Of a stretch of 64,000 bases of DNA, positions 15,901-26,132 are shown piece by piece. Numbering within the stretch: the stretch's first letter is position 1; each line of letters starts with the position of its first letter. The position numbers were made by a program, and so were the translations under genes. The notes below the pieces were generated by a model. The model searched no databases. It saw nothing but the letters and a program-made list of their open reading frames with translations, and had not been told where the DNA came from. Source of the DNA: Alicyclobacillus acidocaldarius subsp. acidocaldarius Tc-4-1 (lineage in GTDB: Bacteria > Bacillota > Bacilli > Alicyclobacillales > Alicyclobacillaceae); the NCBI RefSeq assembly GCF_000219875.1, contig NC_017167.1, positions 2,751,361-2,815,360 of the forward strand, in the 5' to 3' direction.

Positions 15901-17133
15901 GTGCATCCTGGCCTTCGAATGGCCCTCGCCGCACTCGCGATTTCGTCCGCGCTTGGGGGGTGCGGAACGGCGCCCGCCACGCCCACGCCGACCCATTCGA
16001 CAACGCAAGACGACCATCTTCCCGAAGGCGCGTCCCCTGGCGCTCTCGTGGCGTGCGGATCGACGGAGGTGGCCGAGTACACGGGAGGAAAATGGATTTA
16101 CTTCCCTGCCTCGTCCATCCTGAGCGCGCCGTCGACCATCTTCGAATCCGTGGACGTATCCCCGACGGGAGAGGTCGCCGCGGTGACGAGCGGGTCGCCC
16201 GACGCGTCCACGCCCGGCATGTCCTCTGCCAACATGCTCTGGACGTATCGCAAGGGCTGGCACCTGGTGTCCATCCGCAACGACACGGATGTGCAGCTGC
16301 ACACGTTCGGGCCGGACGGCTCGCTGTACGTGGTGCCGGACGACGGCACCCTGCCCGGCATTTGGCAACTGACGGCGAGCGGGTGGCACCAGCTTCCCGG
16401 CAGCGCGGAGCTCGGCTACATCTCCTCGCTCGCCTGGTCGCCGAAAGGCGTGCTCACGGTCGTGTCGGTGCCGCAGAACGGGGCGACCACCGTCTGGCAG
16501 TTTGTGAACGGCCGCTTTGTCGCCATGACGAGCGATCGCGCCCCGTTTGCCGCCGACACGCTGACGGTCGGCTTTGCCCCCAACGGCGATCTCGCCGTCG
16601 GCACGAGCGCGCACGGCGTCTGGATTGACGAAGGGGGGCGCTTTGTCCAGCCGGGCGGCATGCCATGCCCCGTCACCGACGTGGGACAGTTCGCCTGGTC
16701 GCCGAAGGGCATGCTCACGGTGAGCGGCAAGGCGGGATCGCAAAACGGCCTGTGGCAGTTCTCCGGAGGACGGTGGCAACGCGTACAAGGCGCGGGCCCA
16801 GACATTGGGTCGGACAAGATCTACCAGTTTGGCTGGTCGCCCCACGGCGTGCTGACCGTGAGCGACGCCTCCAGGTGCCAAATCTTCGAGCTCGTCGGTG
16901 GTCGCTGGACCCCTGTATGGACCAAGACGCACGCGACGGATCGAAACGCCGCGCCGCCGAAATTCGCGTGGTCCCCCGCCGGCACGCTCGTGACGAACGG
17001 CGGCGATCTCGGCGGGCTCTGGGAACTCACCCCCGAGGGCAACTGGACAGAAATTGGCGGCCAGTCCTCCCCGTTCGCCGGCGAAGTGGGCGTGAGCTTC
17101 ACGTTTGCGCCGACGCGGTTGGTTCGCTCGTGA
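15901..17133 (+). CDS. Secreted lipoprotein with repeated propeller-like segments
   Basis: 410 residues from a GTG at 15901 with GAGGTG six bases upstream. A hydrophobic signal ends in a lipobox (SALGGCGTA), predicting a lipid anchor on the outer face of the membrane. After a Thr/Pro-rich linker there are repeats of the pattern (F/L)AWSPKG(V/M)LTVS followed by a Trp-containing GGRW segment, spaced 40-60 residues apart, suggesting a beta-propeller. I do not recognise a named family; sensing or binding of an external partner is a guess. The next gene begins 75 bases downstream on the same strand. Confidence 0.65.
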   Translation: MHPGLRMALAALAISSALGGCGTAPATPTPTHSTTQDDHLPEGASPGALVACGSTEVAEYTGGKWIYFPASSILSAPSTIFESVDVSPTGEVAAVTSGSPDASTPGMSSANMLWTYRKGWHLVSIRNDTDVQLHTFGPDGSLYVVPDDGTLPGIWQLTASGWHQLPGSAELGYISSLAWSPKGVLTVVSVPQNGATTVWQFVNGRFVAMTSDRAPFAADTLTVGFAPNGDLAVGTSAHGVWIDEGGRFVQPGGMPCPVTDVGQFAWSPKGMLTVSGKAGSQNGLWQFSGGRWQRVQGAGPDIGSDKIYQFGWSPHGVLTVSDASRCQIFELVGGRWTPVWTKTHATDRNAAPPKFAWSPAGTLVTNGGDLGGLWELTPEGNWTEIGGQSSPFAGEVGVSFTFAPTRLVRS

Positions 17134-17208
17134 GCAGAGGATTTCGTGCGAAGGATGGCGAATTCAACCGGCAACGCTTCAATTGAGCGCAAAGGATGAT
17201 GACCCATC

Positions 17209-19608
17209 TTGCACCCAGTTCCGCAGACGTATATTCCGATGCTCGTGATCCTCTCTTATGTCGTCGCATCGCTCGCCGCGTACGCCTCGCTCGATCTCGG
17301 TCGCCGCGTGCTGGAAACCAAGGCGAATCGCCAGCTCGTCTGGGTCGTGCTCGGCGGCGTCGCGATGGGCATCGGCATCTGGTCCATGCACTTTGTGGCG
17401 ATGCTCGCTCTCATGCTCCCCGCGCAGATGACGTACAACTGGGCCATTGTCGCGCTTTCCTTGATGTTTGCCATGGCAGGCCCCGGAGCGGCGCTGTATG
17501 TGGTGGCGAGATCCGCGTCACCGGCGAAACTTGCATACGGGGCCTTGCTCATGGGCGCGGGCATCGTGTTCATGCACTACACGGGCATGGCCGCCATGGC
17601 GGTGCAAGGCGGCAGCTTCTACTATCGCGCTGGGCCGCTTGCGCTGTCGGTCGTGATTGCCGTCGTCGCGTCATACGTGGCGCTCTGGCTCTCGTTCCGG
17701 CTCGCTACGGCGCGAGGCTGGCTCGCACATGCGGCCAAGGTGGCTTGCGCGCTCGTGATGGGCATCGCCATCTCGGGCATGCATTACACCGGAATGTGGG
17801 CGACGGTATTCGTCCTGCCGACTCGCCGGCTCGCGGCGCCCATGGCGTACAGCGGGCCGCTCGCATGGGTGGTTGCCGTGTTCAGCGCGTTCATCCTCCT
17901 TGCCGCCATCGCGACCGTGATGCTGGACCGGCGACTCCAGGCAGACCGTCGCCGCCTGCGTCTCGCGGACGAGCGGTTCCGCTCGCTCTATACGCACCAT
18001 TCAGACGCCATCTTCACGCTCGACGCGCGCGGCGCCATCGTCGATCAAAATCCCCGCGCGAAGGAACTGGTGCCTGAGCACCACCTGCGCAAATCCGCCC
18101 GGGCGTTCGCGCGGATGATCGACAGACGGGATCGGCCGCGGGTGTTCGAGGATTACCGCTGGGCGCTTCGCGGCAGCACCACGAACGGCGAGTTCCTGCT
18201 TCGGGCGGGAGACAAGGCGCTGCACATGAGTGCCACGCACATCCCCATCGTGCTCGACGACGAGATCGAAGGCGTGTTTCTGGTGGCGCGCGACGTGACG
18301 GCGGAGAAGGTGGCAGCGGAGCGCATGAACTACCTCGCCTTTCATGACACGCTAACGCGTCTCGCCAACAGGCGCCATTTCGAAGCGCGCGTGGACGAAT
18401 TTATCCGCCACGCCCGCCCTGGCGACGAGATGCAGATTCTCTTTGTCGATCTCGACCGCTTCAAATCGGTCAACGACACGCTTGGACACGAATTTGGGGA
18501 CAAGCTGCTTCAGGAGATTGCCCGCATCCTGAAGGAAGTGGCCGGCGACGACGCACTCGTGGCCCGGATGGGCGGCGACGAATTCACCATCACGCTCTTT
18601 GGCCAGCCCATGGAGCGCGCCATCGCCGTGGCGGACGCCATTTTGAACCGCCTACGCAAGCCTGTGCGCGTGGAGGATCGCCCGCTGTACATGACGGCGA
18701 GCCTCGGCATCGCGAGCTTTCCGCGCCATGGCGTCACGCGCGACATGTTGCTGCGCCACGCCGATCTCGCCATGTACACGGCGAAAGCCGAGGGGCGAAG
18801 CACGTACCGCTTATTTGAAGAGCGCACGGCGGCCGACGCGAAAAGCCGCTTGGAGCTCGAACAGGAACTCCGCACCGCGGCCCAGCGCGGCGACTTCGAG
18901 ATTCATTACCAGCCGAAGATCGACATGCGCGCGAAGTCGGTCGTGGGCGTGGAGGCTTTGCTTCGCTGGCGCCGGCCGAGTGGCGAGTACGTGCCGCCGT
19001 GCGAGTTCATCCCTATTGCCGAGGAGACGGGCCTGATTGCGCCCATCGGGGAGTGGTGTCTGCGCACCGCGTGCCGCCAGGCGAAGGCGTGGCTCGACGC
19101 CGGTCGCCCGCTCAGAGTGGCGGTCAACCTCTCGCCGTACCAGGTTTTGACCGACGGTTTCCTCGACGTGGTGCGCGAAGTCCTCGACGAGACCGGCCTG
19201 CCCGCGCAGTACCTCGAAATCGAGGTGACGGAGAGCGCTATGATGGACGCCGAGCGGGCTGAACGGTTTCTCGCCGGATGCCAGGCGCTCGGCATCGAGG
19301 TGTCGCTCGACGACTTCGGCACCGGCTACAGCTCGCTCAGCCGCCTGACGCACCTGCCACTCAACGTGGTGAAGATCGATCGCGCCTTCACACAGCGCGC
19401 GGTGGATGGCGGCCGGGCGCGGGCCCTCGTGGCGAGCATCGTGGACATCGCACACAATCTCGGCATGCGGTGCGTTGCGGAAGGCGTGGAAACCAAGGAA
19501 CAGTTGTCCGTCATCGAGGCGCTCGGATGCGACGAGGCGCAGGGATTCTACTTCGCGCGTCCCCTCCCCCCATCCGATCTCGAAGCGCTCTCGATCACGG
19601 CGGGGTAA
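17209..19608 (+). CDS. MHYT-PAS-GGDEF-EAL cyclic-di-GMP signalling protein
   Basis: 799 residues from a TTG at 17209 (AAAGGA upstream). Domains in order: an MHYT sensor with about seven helices (repeated SMHFVAM, FMHYTGM, GMHYTGM motifs, residues 1-235), a PAS-like segment ([16 protein letters not shown], about 260-370), a GGDEF domain with an intact active site ([14 protein letters not shown], about 455), and an EAL domain with intact [10 protein letters not shown] and [11 protein letters not shown]. Both diguanylate cyclase and phosphodiesterase motifs are complete, so it may make and break cyclic-di-GMP. MHYT domains are proposed to bind metal and sense O2, CO or NO. Confidence 0.88.
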   Translation: MHPVPQTYIPMLVILSYVVASLAAYASLDLGRRVLETKANRQLVWVVLGGVAMGIGIWSMHFVAMLALMLPAQMTYNWAIVALSLMFAMAGPGAALYVVARSASPAKLAYGALLMGAGIVFMHYTGMAAMAVQGGSFYYRAGPLALSVVIAVVASYVALWLSFRLATARGWLAHAAKVACALVMGIAISGMHYTGMWATVFVLPTRRLAAPMAYSGPLAWVVAVFSAFILLAAIATVMLDRRLQADRRRLRLADERFRSLYTHHSDAIFTLDARGAIVDQNPRAKELVPEHHLRKSARAFARMIDRRDRPRVFEDYRWALRGSTTNGEFLLRAGDKALHMSATHIPIVLDDEIEGVFLVARDVTAEKVAAERMNYLAFHDTLTRLANRRHFEARVDEFIRHARPGDEMQILFVDLDRFKSVNDTLGHEFGDKLLQEIARILKEVAGDDALVARMGGDEFTITLFGQPMERAIAVADAILNRLRKPVRVEDRPLYMTASLGIASFPRHGVTRDMLLRHADLAMYTAKAEGRSTYRLFEERTAADAKSRLELEQELRTAAQRGDFEIHYQPKIDMRAKSVVGVEALLRWRRPSGEYVPPCEFIPIAEETGLIAPIGEWCLRTACRQAKAWLDAGRPLRVAVNLSPYQVLTDGFLDVVREVLDETGLPAQYLEIEVTESAMMDAERAERFLAGCQALGIEVSLDDFGTGYSSLSRLTHLPLNVVKIDRAFTQRAVDGGRARALVASIVDIAHNLGMRCVAEGVETKEQLSVIEALGCDEAQGFYFARPLPPSDLEALSITAG

Positions 19609-19619
19609 GAGGTGAGACG

Positions 19620-20669
19620 ATGGACAGGCGGTTTCGGGTCGCGATCGTCGGCTGCGGTCAGATGGCGAACACCTGGGTGGACCTTCTGAAACGAGAACCG
19701 GACGTGCACATCGCCGCGCTGGCAGACGTGGATCTCGCGCGGGCGCGGGACATGGCGGCAAGGCACGGACTGGAGGCGCCCATTTTCGCATCCGTCGAGG
19801 CCCTGCTCGACGAAGCCCGCCCGAACCTCGTGGTGGACACGGCCATCCCAGAAGCCCGCCGCGCCATCTGCGTGGCGGCTCTTAAACGCGGTTGCGACGT
19901 GATCGCCGAAAAGCCGTTCGCCCCCACCCGCGCGGATGCTGACGCCATTCTCGACGCCGTGACGCGATCCGGCAGGCGCTACATCGTGATGCAGAATCGC
20001 CGCTTTGAGCCGCACCTTCGCGCCATCCGGCGGGCCATCGAGCGCGGGCTCATCGGCCGCGTGGAGCAGATTCACGCGGATTTCTTCATCGGCGCCCACT
20101 TCGGCGGTTTTCGGGAACGCATGGAACATCCGCTGCTCTTGGACATGGCCATCCACACGTTCGACCAAGCCCGGTTCCTTCTCGGCGGTGCCAAGGCTGA
20201 GACGGCTCTCTGTCTGGCGTATAACCCGGCGAGCTCTTGGTACGAGGGATGCGCGAGCGCCATCTGTGCCTTCGAGATGGAAGGCGGCGCCGTGTTCAGC
20301 TATCGCGGCAGTTGGTCCGCGGAGGGGTTTAGGACATCGTGGGAGTCGACGTGGCGCATCGTGGGAAGCCGAGGGACCATCTTGTGGGACGGATTGGCCA
20401 GTCCCGAAGCGGAAATCGCGGTGGAGGAAGCGCACGGATTCCTGCGACCGTGCAGGCGCGTGCGCATCGATGTGGAACCGATGGCCGAGCAAGGCCATGC
20501 CGCATGCCTGCGCGAAATGCTCAATGCGCTCAGGACTTCGCGGCCAGCGGAAACCGAGTCGTCGGACAACATCGAAAGCGCCCGGATGATGTACGCCGCC
20601 ATCGAAAGCGCGGCCATCCGAGCCGCCGTTCGTGTCGCCGACGGCAGCCCGGCTGCGCCGCGCCACTGA
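19620..20669 (+). CDS. Gfo/Idh/MocA-family oxidoreductase
   Basis: 349 residues: Rossmann start FRVAIVGCGQMANTW, the motif GCDVIAEKPFAP (EKP near residue 96) and a C-terminal domain with HPLLLDMAIHTFDQARFLLGG, where the Asp/His pair is the usual catalytic region. GAGGTGAG lies five bases before the ATG at 19620. It converges on the MFS gene that follows, the two stops being only a few bases apart. A role in sugar or polyol metabolism is likely; the substrate is unknown. Confidence 0.82.
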   Translation: MDRRFRVAIVGCGQMANTWVDLLKREPDVHIAALADVDLARARDMAARHGLEAPIFASVEALLDEARPNLVVDTAIPEARRAICVAALKRGCDVIAEKPFAPTRADADAILDAVTRSGRRYIVMQNRRFEPHLRAIRRAIERGLIGRVEQIHADFFIGAHFGGFRERMEHPLLLDMAIHTFDQARFLLGGAKAETALCLAYNPASSWYEGCASAICAFEMEGGAVFSYRGSWSAEGFRTSWESTWRIVGSRGTILWDGLASPEAEIAVEEAHGFLRPCRRVRIDVEPMAEQGHAACLREMLNALRTSRPAETESSDNIESARMMYAAIESAAIRAAVRVADGSPAAPRH

Positions 20670-20673
20670 TGAC

Positions 20674-21939
20674 TCAAAGTTGAAGCGGTTCGCTCGCCAC
20701 TTGTCCGCGACGGCGCAGGCGGATGGGAGCGGTTTCACGAATGAAGAACGCCATGATGCCGCTTACAAAGGCGCCTGCGGCCGCAATCCACATGGGTGCC
20801 GGCAGCCCGAAGTGATCGGCGGCCACGCCTGCGACGGTGGGCATCACCGCGCCACCAATGAGCTCGCCGACCATCTGGACCAGGCCCACCGCGGTGCCGA
20901 CGTATTTCGGCGACAGCGACTCGCCCGGGATGACCACCATGAATAGCGGGAAACACGCCTGCCCGGCACAGGTGAGAAAGCCAAGCACGCACATCAGCGC
21001 GACCGAGCCGTGCACGAAGATGAGCACGAGCGGGGACAGCACGGCGATGAAGGAGAACAACACCAACGTCGGTCGGCGCCCCCACTTGTCAGAGATGTAG
21101 GGCCCCATGAACCCCCAGAAGAACGTCCCCAGGCCCATGGCTGCCGAGATGACACCCATCTGTTCGCCCGTGTAGTGATCGTACTCGACGAGGAACGTCG
21201 GCGCGAACGATGTGAACGCAAACAACCAGGTCATCATGAGGACCGCGATGAGCAGGGTAAACCAGATGTTCCACGTGCGGAACACCACCGGGAAGTCCTC
21301 TTTGCGCAAGCGATGTTCGCTCTTCGCAAGCTCCTCTTTCGACATGCGCTTGTTGGGGTCTTTCATGAAGAAAAGCAACACGAAGAACATGATGAGTCCC
21401 GGAATGCCCGCGACGTAAAAACCAGCGTGCCAGGAATACTTCGTAGCAGCCCACGTGAGAATGAGCGGACCGAACGTCGAGCCGATGAGGCCGAGCGCGC
21501 TCTGGACAAAGCCCATGTTGAAGCCGCGCCTCGCTTCCGTCGAGTCGGCCATCACGGCAGCCTGCGCGATGGGCAACACCGGGCCTTCCGAGACACCCAT
21601 CAGGGCACGAATGCCAAGCATTTGGCCGAAGTTCTTCGCAATGCCCGTGAGGAAGGACAGCAGTGAAAAGGCCAGCGTGATGGGAACGAGCACGTTCTTG
21701 CGTGAGCCCAAAAAGTCTGAAATGGTGCCGAAGAAGAACCCTGAGAGTGCCCAGCAAATCGCGAGAACCGACACGATCATGCCGAGTTGAGCATTGTTCA
21801 GCTTGAGATCCGGCGCCAAGTAGGGAAACAAGTACACGACGCTCAGGCGCTCCATGAAGACGAAGCCGAACGTGAAGAACATCATGAGGACGACGCCGTT
21901 CTCATAGCGCCAGAATCGCTTCTGAGGTCCCTGATCCAT
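20674..21939 (-). CDS. MFS transporter, ACS-like organic anion/sugar-acid family
   Basis: 421 residues, 12 helices, motif A-like GTISDFLGSRKN (about residue 72), and the sequence GVSEGPVLPIAQAAVMADSTEARRGFNMGF typical of anion:cation symporters that carry hexuronates, glucarate or similar acids. A cytoplasmic loop with charged residues (KDPNKRMSKEELAKSEHRLRK) separates the halves. AAGGGTGA precedes the ATG at 21939. GntR/FCD-like palindromes in its leader would suit induction by a sugar acid, but no regulator gene is adjacent. Confidence 0.78.
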   Translation of the reverse strand: MDQGPQKRFWRYENGVVLMMFFTFGFVFMERLSVVYLFPYLAPDLKLNNAQLGMIVSVLAICWALSGFFFGTISDFLGSRKNVLVPITLAFSLLSFLTGIAKNFGQMLGIRALMGVSEGPVLPIAQAAVMADSTEARRGFNMGFVQSALGLIGSTFGPLILTWAATKYSWHAGFYVAGIPGLIMFFVLLFFMKDPNKRMSKEELAKSEHRLRKEDFPVVFRTWNIWFTLLIAVLMMTWLFAFTSFAPTFLVEYDHYTGEQMGVISAAMGLGTFFWGFMGPYISDKWGRRPTLVLFSFIAVLSPLVLIFVHGSVALMCVLGFLTCAGQACFPLFMVVIPGESLSPKYVGTAVGLVQMVGELIGGAVMPTVAGVAADHFGLPAPMWIAAAGAFVSGIMAFFIRETAPIRLRRRGQVASEPLQL

Positions 21940-21967
21940 TCGGGGATGTCACCCTTTCCAGATCATT

Positions 21968-21977
21968 TTGTCGACAA
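21968..21977. promoter_or_regulatory. TTGTCGACAA palindrome in MFS leader
   Basis: A perfect ten-base palindrome 29 bases upstream of the MFS start, inside its untranslated leader. It resembles the core of FadR/FCD GntR-family operators and pairs with a related site at 22148-22160. Confidence 0.35.
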
Positions 21978-22147
21978 GATTGCCTATCAAACGAAATCCA
22001 GCGCGCCCGTGTTTGCAACCGGTTTCATAGGGTGTGCGTCACTGTTGCTTCTCCCCTCCCTGTGTCCGCGTCACTGCCTTCGAAGGTACCGGACCCTTGC
22101 GCGAGGATCAACGCGTATATTCCTGCATGCGGAACGCGCCTCTCTAT

Positions 22148-22160
22148 ATTGTCTGACAAT
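22148..22160. promoter_or_regulatory. ATTGTC-T-GACAAT operator-like palindrome
   Basis: A perfect 6-1-6 palindrome with the TnGTnnnACnA form of GntR/FCD operators. It lies just downstream of a predicted minus-strand promoter (22169-22197) for the MFS gene, the position expected for a repressor site. Confidence 0.45.
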
Positions 22161-22168
22161 GTGATCAA

Positions 22169-22197
22169 ACCATATATCATGATCATTTTGAAGTCAA
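22169..22197 (-). promoter_or_regulatory. Possible promoter of the MFS gene
   Basis: On the minus strand TTGACT and TATGGT are 17 bases apart, about 230 bases upstream of the ATG. The surrounding 200 bases are AT-rich and hold no gene. Confidence 0.4.
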
Positions 22198-22287
22198 GAT
22201 TGTATGTTGTTCTCGCCAAAAAGAAGACCCGCTTGGACATGATCGTCCGCGGGCTTCCCGTTCCGACGCGACGGGATTCGGATCGAT

Positions 22288-22533
22288 TCAACGCCACATC
22301 CGCCAATCCTTCCAGGCCATCTGCACGAACATGATGGCCGCGCCGAGGGCCGACAGCACGCCAACACACACCGCCAAAGCCAGCCACACGCCCCACGGGT
22401 TGGCGCCTGCTGCGCCCGGCATTCCCGCGCTTCCGTACGCGGAGAGCACGTATTGTTCCGCAAAAATCCATACCAGAATGACCGAAATCAGAAAGAGTGC
22501 GACACATCCGGATGTGAACCACTTTGCGCGCAT
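22288..22533 (-). CDS. Small two-helix membrane protein
   Basis: 81 residues (start at 22533, AGGAGG nine bases upstream) with hydrophobic helices at about residues 9-29 and 45-70, joined by a Gly/Ala-rich loop that includes SAGMPGAAGANPWG. It is divergent from the CopCD gene. No family recognised. Confidence 0.55.
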   Translation of the reverse strand: MRAKWFTSGCVALFLISVILVWIFAEQYVLSAYGSAGMPGAAGANPWGVWLALAVCVGVLSALGAAIMFVQMAWKDWRMWR

Positions 22534-22737
22534 CGCCATCCACCTCCTGTGATGAAGACGAACGGTCGGCCGAATGTGTTTCACGGCCTCCGTCACCGCG
22601 TCACCGTTGATTCACAAAATGCTCGTGTAACCGTCACCAATCGCTTGGCCGTCGCCGTTTCCGCAGCGCCTCATTCGCCTCATACTGAAAGTGTGCAACC
22701 GTCTTTGAGGAATTTTTGAGGAGGTGATATCGCAGGC

Positions 22738-24378
22738 ATGTCGAGAATGCGTGTCCGCCTATGGGCCTCGGTCGCAATGTCGTTGGCTGCGCTGGCTGTG
22801 GCCCTGTTCGTTCGCACTCCATCCGCCGCTGCTCACGCGTACGTCGTTCATTCGTCGCCCTCGCCTGGCCAGTCGCTCGCGTCTTCACCCGGGCGGATCG
22901 AGGTGGAATTTGACGAAACGGTTCAACTCATCCCCGGCGGCCTGACCGTCACCAATGTCGACAATCAGCGCGTCGATCTCGGCGATGGGCGCCGCAATCC
23001 TCTGCATGCCAATGAGGTGGACGTGGACGTGCCAAAACACCTGCCCAAGGGACTTTACACCGTGCACTGGCAGGTGATCTCGGCCGACGGGCACATGGTC
23101 TCGGGCACCATCCCGTTCGGCATCGGCGTCAACGTGCAGTCCCTGCAACTCGGCGCGTCCGAGCAAGGGTATCGGCCCGGTTTCTGGATGGTGGTCGATC
23201 GCGTCCTGACCTACGGCGGCCTGGCGCTGGTGCTCGGCGGTTGGGTGGGACTGCGCGCGGCAAGGCGATCCCTGCCCATCGCGGACAATCGGCTCGGAGT
23301 TCGGTGGGCACTCGCGGGGTGGCTGGCCCTGTTTGTGGGCGTCCTGTTCAACCTGCCGCTCGAGGCGGCCATCACCTGGAGCATTCACGGTCTGACCGCG
23401 TTTGCCCCGCGCTATCTCGCGCGGACGCTCAATTTCACGGTCTTCGGTTACCTGTGGGTCATCGAACTGATGCTCATTGCTGTCATCCCGGCGGTTCTCG
23501 CCGCGCTGTCGACGGCCAAGCCCAGGGAACGGCTTGCAACAGCCATGATCCCCATGTTCGCTCTGCCGGTGACCTTCGCCGTGCAGGGACACGCCTTCGC
23601 GGAACCCCACCCCATCTTGCCCGTCCTCGCGATGGCGGTGCACGGCGCGGCGGCGAGCGTGTGGATCGGCGGGATCGCGCAGATGCTGGCTCTCGTCCTC
23701 CAGGCGGACCGAATCCCCGGCCCGGACGATGAGAGATTGCGCAAGACCGTTCGGTCCTTTGGCTGGATCGCGGTGGCATGCGTGATCGCCCTGTGGTTGA
23801 CAGGTGTGTACTCGGCCCTGCTTCACATTCCGACCTGGTATGCGCTCGATCACACGGAATACGGCGTCGCCCTGCTCGCCAAACTGGGCCTCGTCCTTCT
23901 CGTGTTGGGATTCGCCGCGATGCACGCGCTGACCGCGCGCCCCAGACGGGCCACCTATCGCGCGTGGATGAGCCTCGAGCTGATCTTCAGCGTCGGCATT
24001 TTCGTGGCCACCGCGCTGCTCACCAACCTGCCCACGGCCGACATCCGCCCCGGTCCGGTCGACGCGGTCAAGCGAGTGGGACCGTATGCCGTCCACCTGT
24101 CGATCACGCCCAACCGAGCAGGTTCCAATCTGTTCGTGGTCCAGATCACCAAGGGAAGCCGCCCCGATTCCGCAATCCAGCAGGTCGAACTCTCGCTCTC
24201 ATCGGGCAGCGCGACTCCAAGCGCGGCGTCCGTCCCACTCGGCGCCAGGGCGCCAGGCATCTTCAGCGCGCGATCGTTGGCGCTCTCAGGTGCAGGCGCT
24301 TGGAACGCAGAGGTGCAAGTATTGACCGACGACTTTCAGGTGCTGACCGTCGACTTCCCGATTCACGTCGGAACGTAG
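22738..24378 (+). CDS. ycnJ: CopC-CopD fusion, copper uptake/resistance protein (YcnJ-like)
   Basis: 546 residues: signal sequence (about 1-32, ending SAAAHA), an extracellular CopC domain beginning at the His of HAYVVHSSPSPGQS (the mature N-terminal His is the usual Cu ligand) and including HWQVISADGHMVSGTIPFGIGV, then eight or so membrane helices of a CopD domain (about 145-430) and an extracellular C-terminal domain. The order matches B. subtilis YcnJ, a copper importer. GGAGGTGAT sits upstream of the ATG. The next gene is the usual partner YcnI. No YcnK-type regulator is seen here. Confidence 0.85.
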   Translation: MSRMRVRLWASVAMSLAALAVALFVRTPSAAAHAYVVHSSPSPGQSLASSPGRIEVEFDETVQLIPGGLTVTNVDNQRVDLGDGRRNPLHANEVDVDVPKHLPKGLYTVHWQVISADGHMVSGTIPFGIGVNVQSLQLGASEQGYRPGFWMVVDRVLTYGGLALVLGGWVGLRAARRSLPIADNRLGVRWALAGWLALFVGVLFNLPLEAAITWSIHGLTAFAPRYLARTLNFTVFGYLWVIELMLIAVIPAVLAALSTAKPRERLATAMIPMFALPVTFAVQGHAFAEPHPILPVLAMAVHGAAASVWIGGIAQMLALVLQADRIPGPDDERLRKTVRSFGWIAVACVIALWLTGVYSALLHIPTWYALDHTEYGVALLAKLGLVLLVLGFAAMHALTARPRRATYRAWMSLELIFSVGIFVATALLTNLPTADIRPGPVDAVKRVGPYAVHLSITPNRAGSNLFVVQITKGSRPDSAIQQVELSLSSGSATPSAASVPLGARAPGIFSARSLALSGAGAWNAEVQVLTDDFQVLTVDFPIHVGT

Positions 24379-24432
24379 AAAATGCCAGTGGCTCAAGCAG
24401 CGCACGGAATGATGCTCAAGGAGGGACGTCAC

Positions 24433-25095
24433 ATGAGAACACCTCGATGGATGCTGTCACTCACCGGACTGACCGCCGCCTTCGCCATCGGCGCGGCGAC
24501 GGCGTCGGCGCACGTGGTCGTGATCGCCGACAACCCCACCCCGCCGGCCGCGGGCGGCTTCGAACAATACACGATGCGCGTGCCGTGCGAAAAGAACAAT
24601 CCGACGGTCAAGATCGTGCTCAAGGTGCCGAAGGGCGTCTCGTTTGTGTCCTATGAGCCGGTGCCGGGCTGGAAGGTGACAGAAAACCAGGTGAACGGGC
24701 AGACGCTGGTCACGTGGCAGGCGACGGGAGGCGGGATTCAACCTGGACAGTTCGAGCAGTTTCCGTTCCTCGCAACGAATCCTCGACAGCCCGGCGTGAT
24801 CGCCTGGGATGCGTTCCAATACTACCGGGACGGGTCGATCGTGGCCTGGACCGGCGCGACGGGGAGCGCGACGCCCCACTCGACCACGCAGATTGTCGCC
24901 GCCGGCACGGCGAGCGAACCCCCTGCGAACGCGGTGCAGACAGCGCCTGGCGAAGAGAGCACCAGCTCGGCGAACAGCTTCGGCTTGGGCTGGACAACGG
25001 CCGACACCATGGTCCTGGCCTCCTCGGTGGTTTCCCTGCTGCTCGCCGTCATCTCCCTCGTCTTCAGCCTCCGGCGCGACCTGAACCGCTCCTGA
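24433..25095 (+). CDS. ycnI: YcnI-like DUF1775 copper-binding protein
   Basis: 220 residues: signal peptide ending ATASA, mature protein starting with His (HVVVIADNP), a DUF1775 domain (FEQYTMRVPCEKNNPTVKIVLKVPKGV...FPFLA), a Ser/Gly-rich linker and a C-terminal helix (VLASSVVSLLLAVISLVFSL) ending in RRD. An N-terminal His with a downstream Trp (YEPVPGWKV) is the copper brace of YcnI proteins. It probably hands copper to the CopCD protein encoded 54 bases upstream. ATG at 24433 has AAGGAGGG upstream. Confidence 0.85.
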   Translation: MRTPRWMLSLTGLTAAFAIGAATASAHVVVIADNPTPPAAGGFEQYTMRVPCEKNNPTVKIVLKVPKGVSFVSYEPVPGWKVTENQVNGQTLVTWQATGGGIQPGQFEQFPFLATNPRQPGVIAWDAFQYYRDGSIVAWTGATGSATPHSTTQIVAAGTASEPPANAVQTAPGEESTSSANSFGLGWTTADTMVLASSVVSLLLAVISLVFSLRRDLNRS

Positions 25096-25104
25096 TGTGG
25101 AAAA

Positions 25105-25129
25105 GGACAAGCCGCTTGCCGGCTTGTCC
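25105..25129. terminator. Bidirectional terminator between ycnI and pit
   Basis: GGACAAGCCG / CGGCTTGTCC hairpin with a short loop lies nine bases after ycnI and eight bases after the convergent pit stop. Confidence 0.65.
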
Positions 25130-25137
25130 CTCTAGCG

Positions 25138-26121
25138 TCACAGAAGCGCCAACTTAGTGAGCCCCGCCGCGATGAGCCCAGACATCGGAATCGTCACTAG
25201 CCACGCGACGAGGATGCGTCCCGCCACATTCCAGTGCACGCCTCGCGCACGCTTTGCTGCGCCCGACCCCATGATGGCGGAGGAGATGACGTGCGTGGAG
25301 CTCACGGGCAGTTTAAACAACGTGAAACCGAAGATGATGATGGAACTCGTCAGGTCGGACGCAAACCCGTTGATGGGCTCAATTTTGATGATTTTCGACC
25401 CGACGGTCTTGATGATCCGCCAACCCCCAGAGGCTGTCCCGACGCCCATCGCGATGGCGCAGAGCGTCTTCACCCACAAGGGGACGTGCATCGTGTGCTG
25501 ATACCCTCCCGCGATGAGGGCAAACGTGATGACGCCCATGGTCTTCTGCGAATCGTTCGTGCCGTGCATGAACGCCTGCGCAGCAGCCGAAAAGCACTGT
25601 AACACACGAAACACGCGGTTCACCCTGTGCGGAGACCTCCAGCCGAACACGCCGCGAAACGCCCACATGATGGCGAAGCCCAGCGCGAAGGCGCAGATGG
25701 GCGACGTGATGAGCGCCTCGATGATCGAGGTGAATCCGGCGAGATCGACCGCGTGAAAGCCCGCCGCGCCAATCACGGCCCCCGTCAGCCCGCCGATGAG
25801 GGCGTGGGACGAGGAACTCGGAATGCCAAAATACCACGTGAATAAATTCCAAAAGATAGCGGCCACGAGTGCACACAACACGACGATGGTCCCGTGCGGG
25901 ATCTTCAGCGGATCGGCGATCTTGCCGCCGATGGTCTTGGCCACGCCGGTGAAGGTCATGGCGCCAATCAGATTCATCGCGCCCGCGAGCAACACAGCCG
26001 CCCTGGGCGACAGAGCCCGCGTGGAGACGCTGGTCGCGATGGCGTTTGCGGTGTCGTGAAATCCGTTGGTAAAGTCAAAGACCAGTCCCAAGATCACAAT
26101 GAGCACGATGACAACCAGCAT
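25138..26121 (-). CDS. pit: Low-affinity inorganic phosphate transporter, PiT family
   Basis: 327 residues with the duplicated PiT signature: N-terminal DFTNGFHDTANAIATSVSTRAL and central AQAFMHGTNDSQKTMGVITFAL, and about ten helices. It imports phosphate, usually as a metal-phosphate complex, with protons. It is downstream of and co-directional with the DUF47 gene, the standard pairing in Bacillota (ykaA-pit). A four-hexamer Pho box upstream of the pair predicts induction by phosphate limitation, unusual for a transporter often considered constitutive. Confidence 0.9.
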   Translation of the reverse strand: MLVVIVLIVILGLVFDFTNGFHDTANAIATSVSTRALSPRAAVLLAGAMNLIGAMTFTGVAKTIGGKIADPLKIPHGTIVVLCALVAAIFWNLFTWYFGIPSSSSHALIGGLTGAVIGAAGFHAVDLAGFTSIIEALITSPICAFALGFAIMWAFRGVFGWRSPHRVNRVFRVLQCFSAAAQAFMHGTNDSQKTMGVITFALIAGGYQHTMHVPLWVKTLCAIAMGVGTASGGWRIIKTVGSKIIKIEPINGFASDLTSSIIIFGFTLFKLPVSSTHVISSAIMGSGAAKRARGVHWNVAGRILVAWLVTIPMSGLIAAGLTKLALL

Positions 26122-26132
26122 GCGGACGCACC

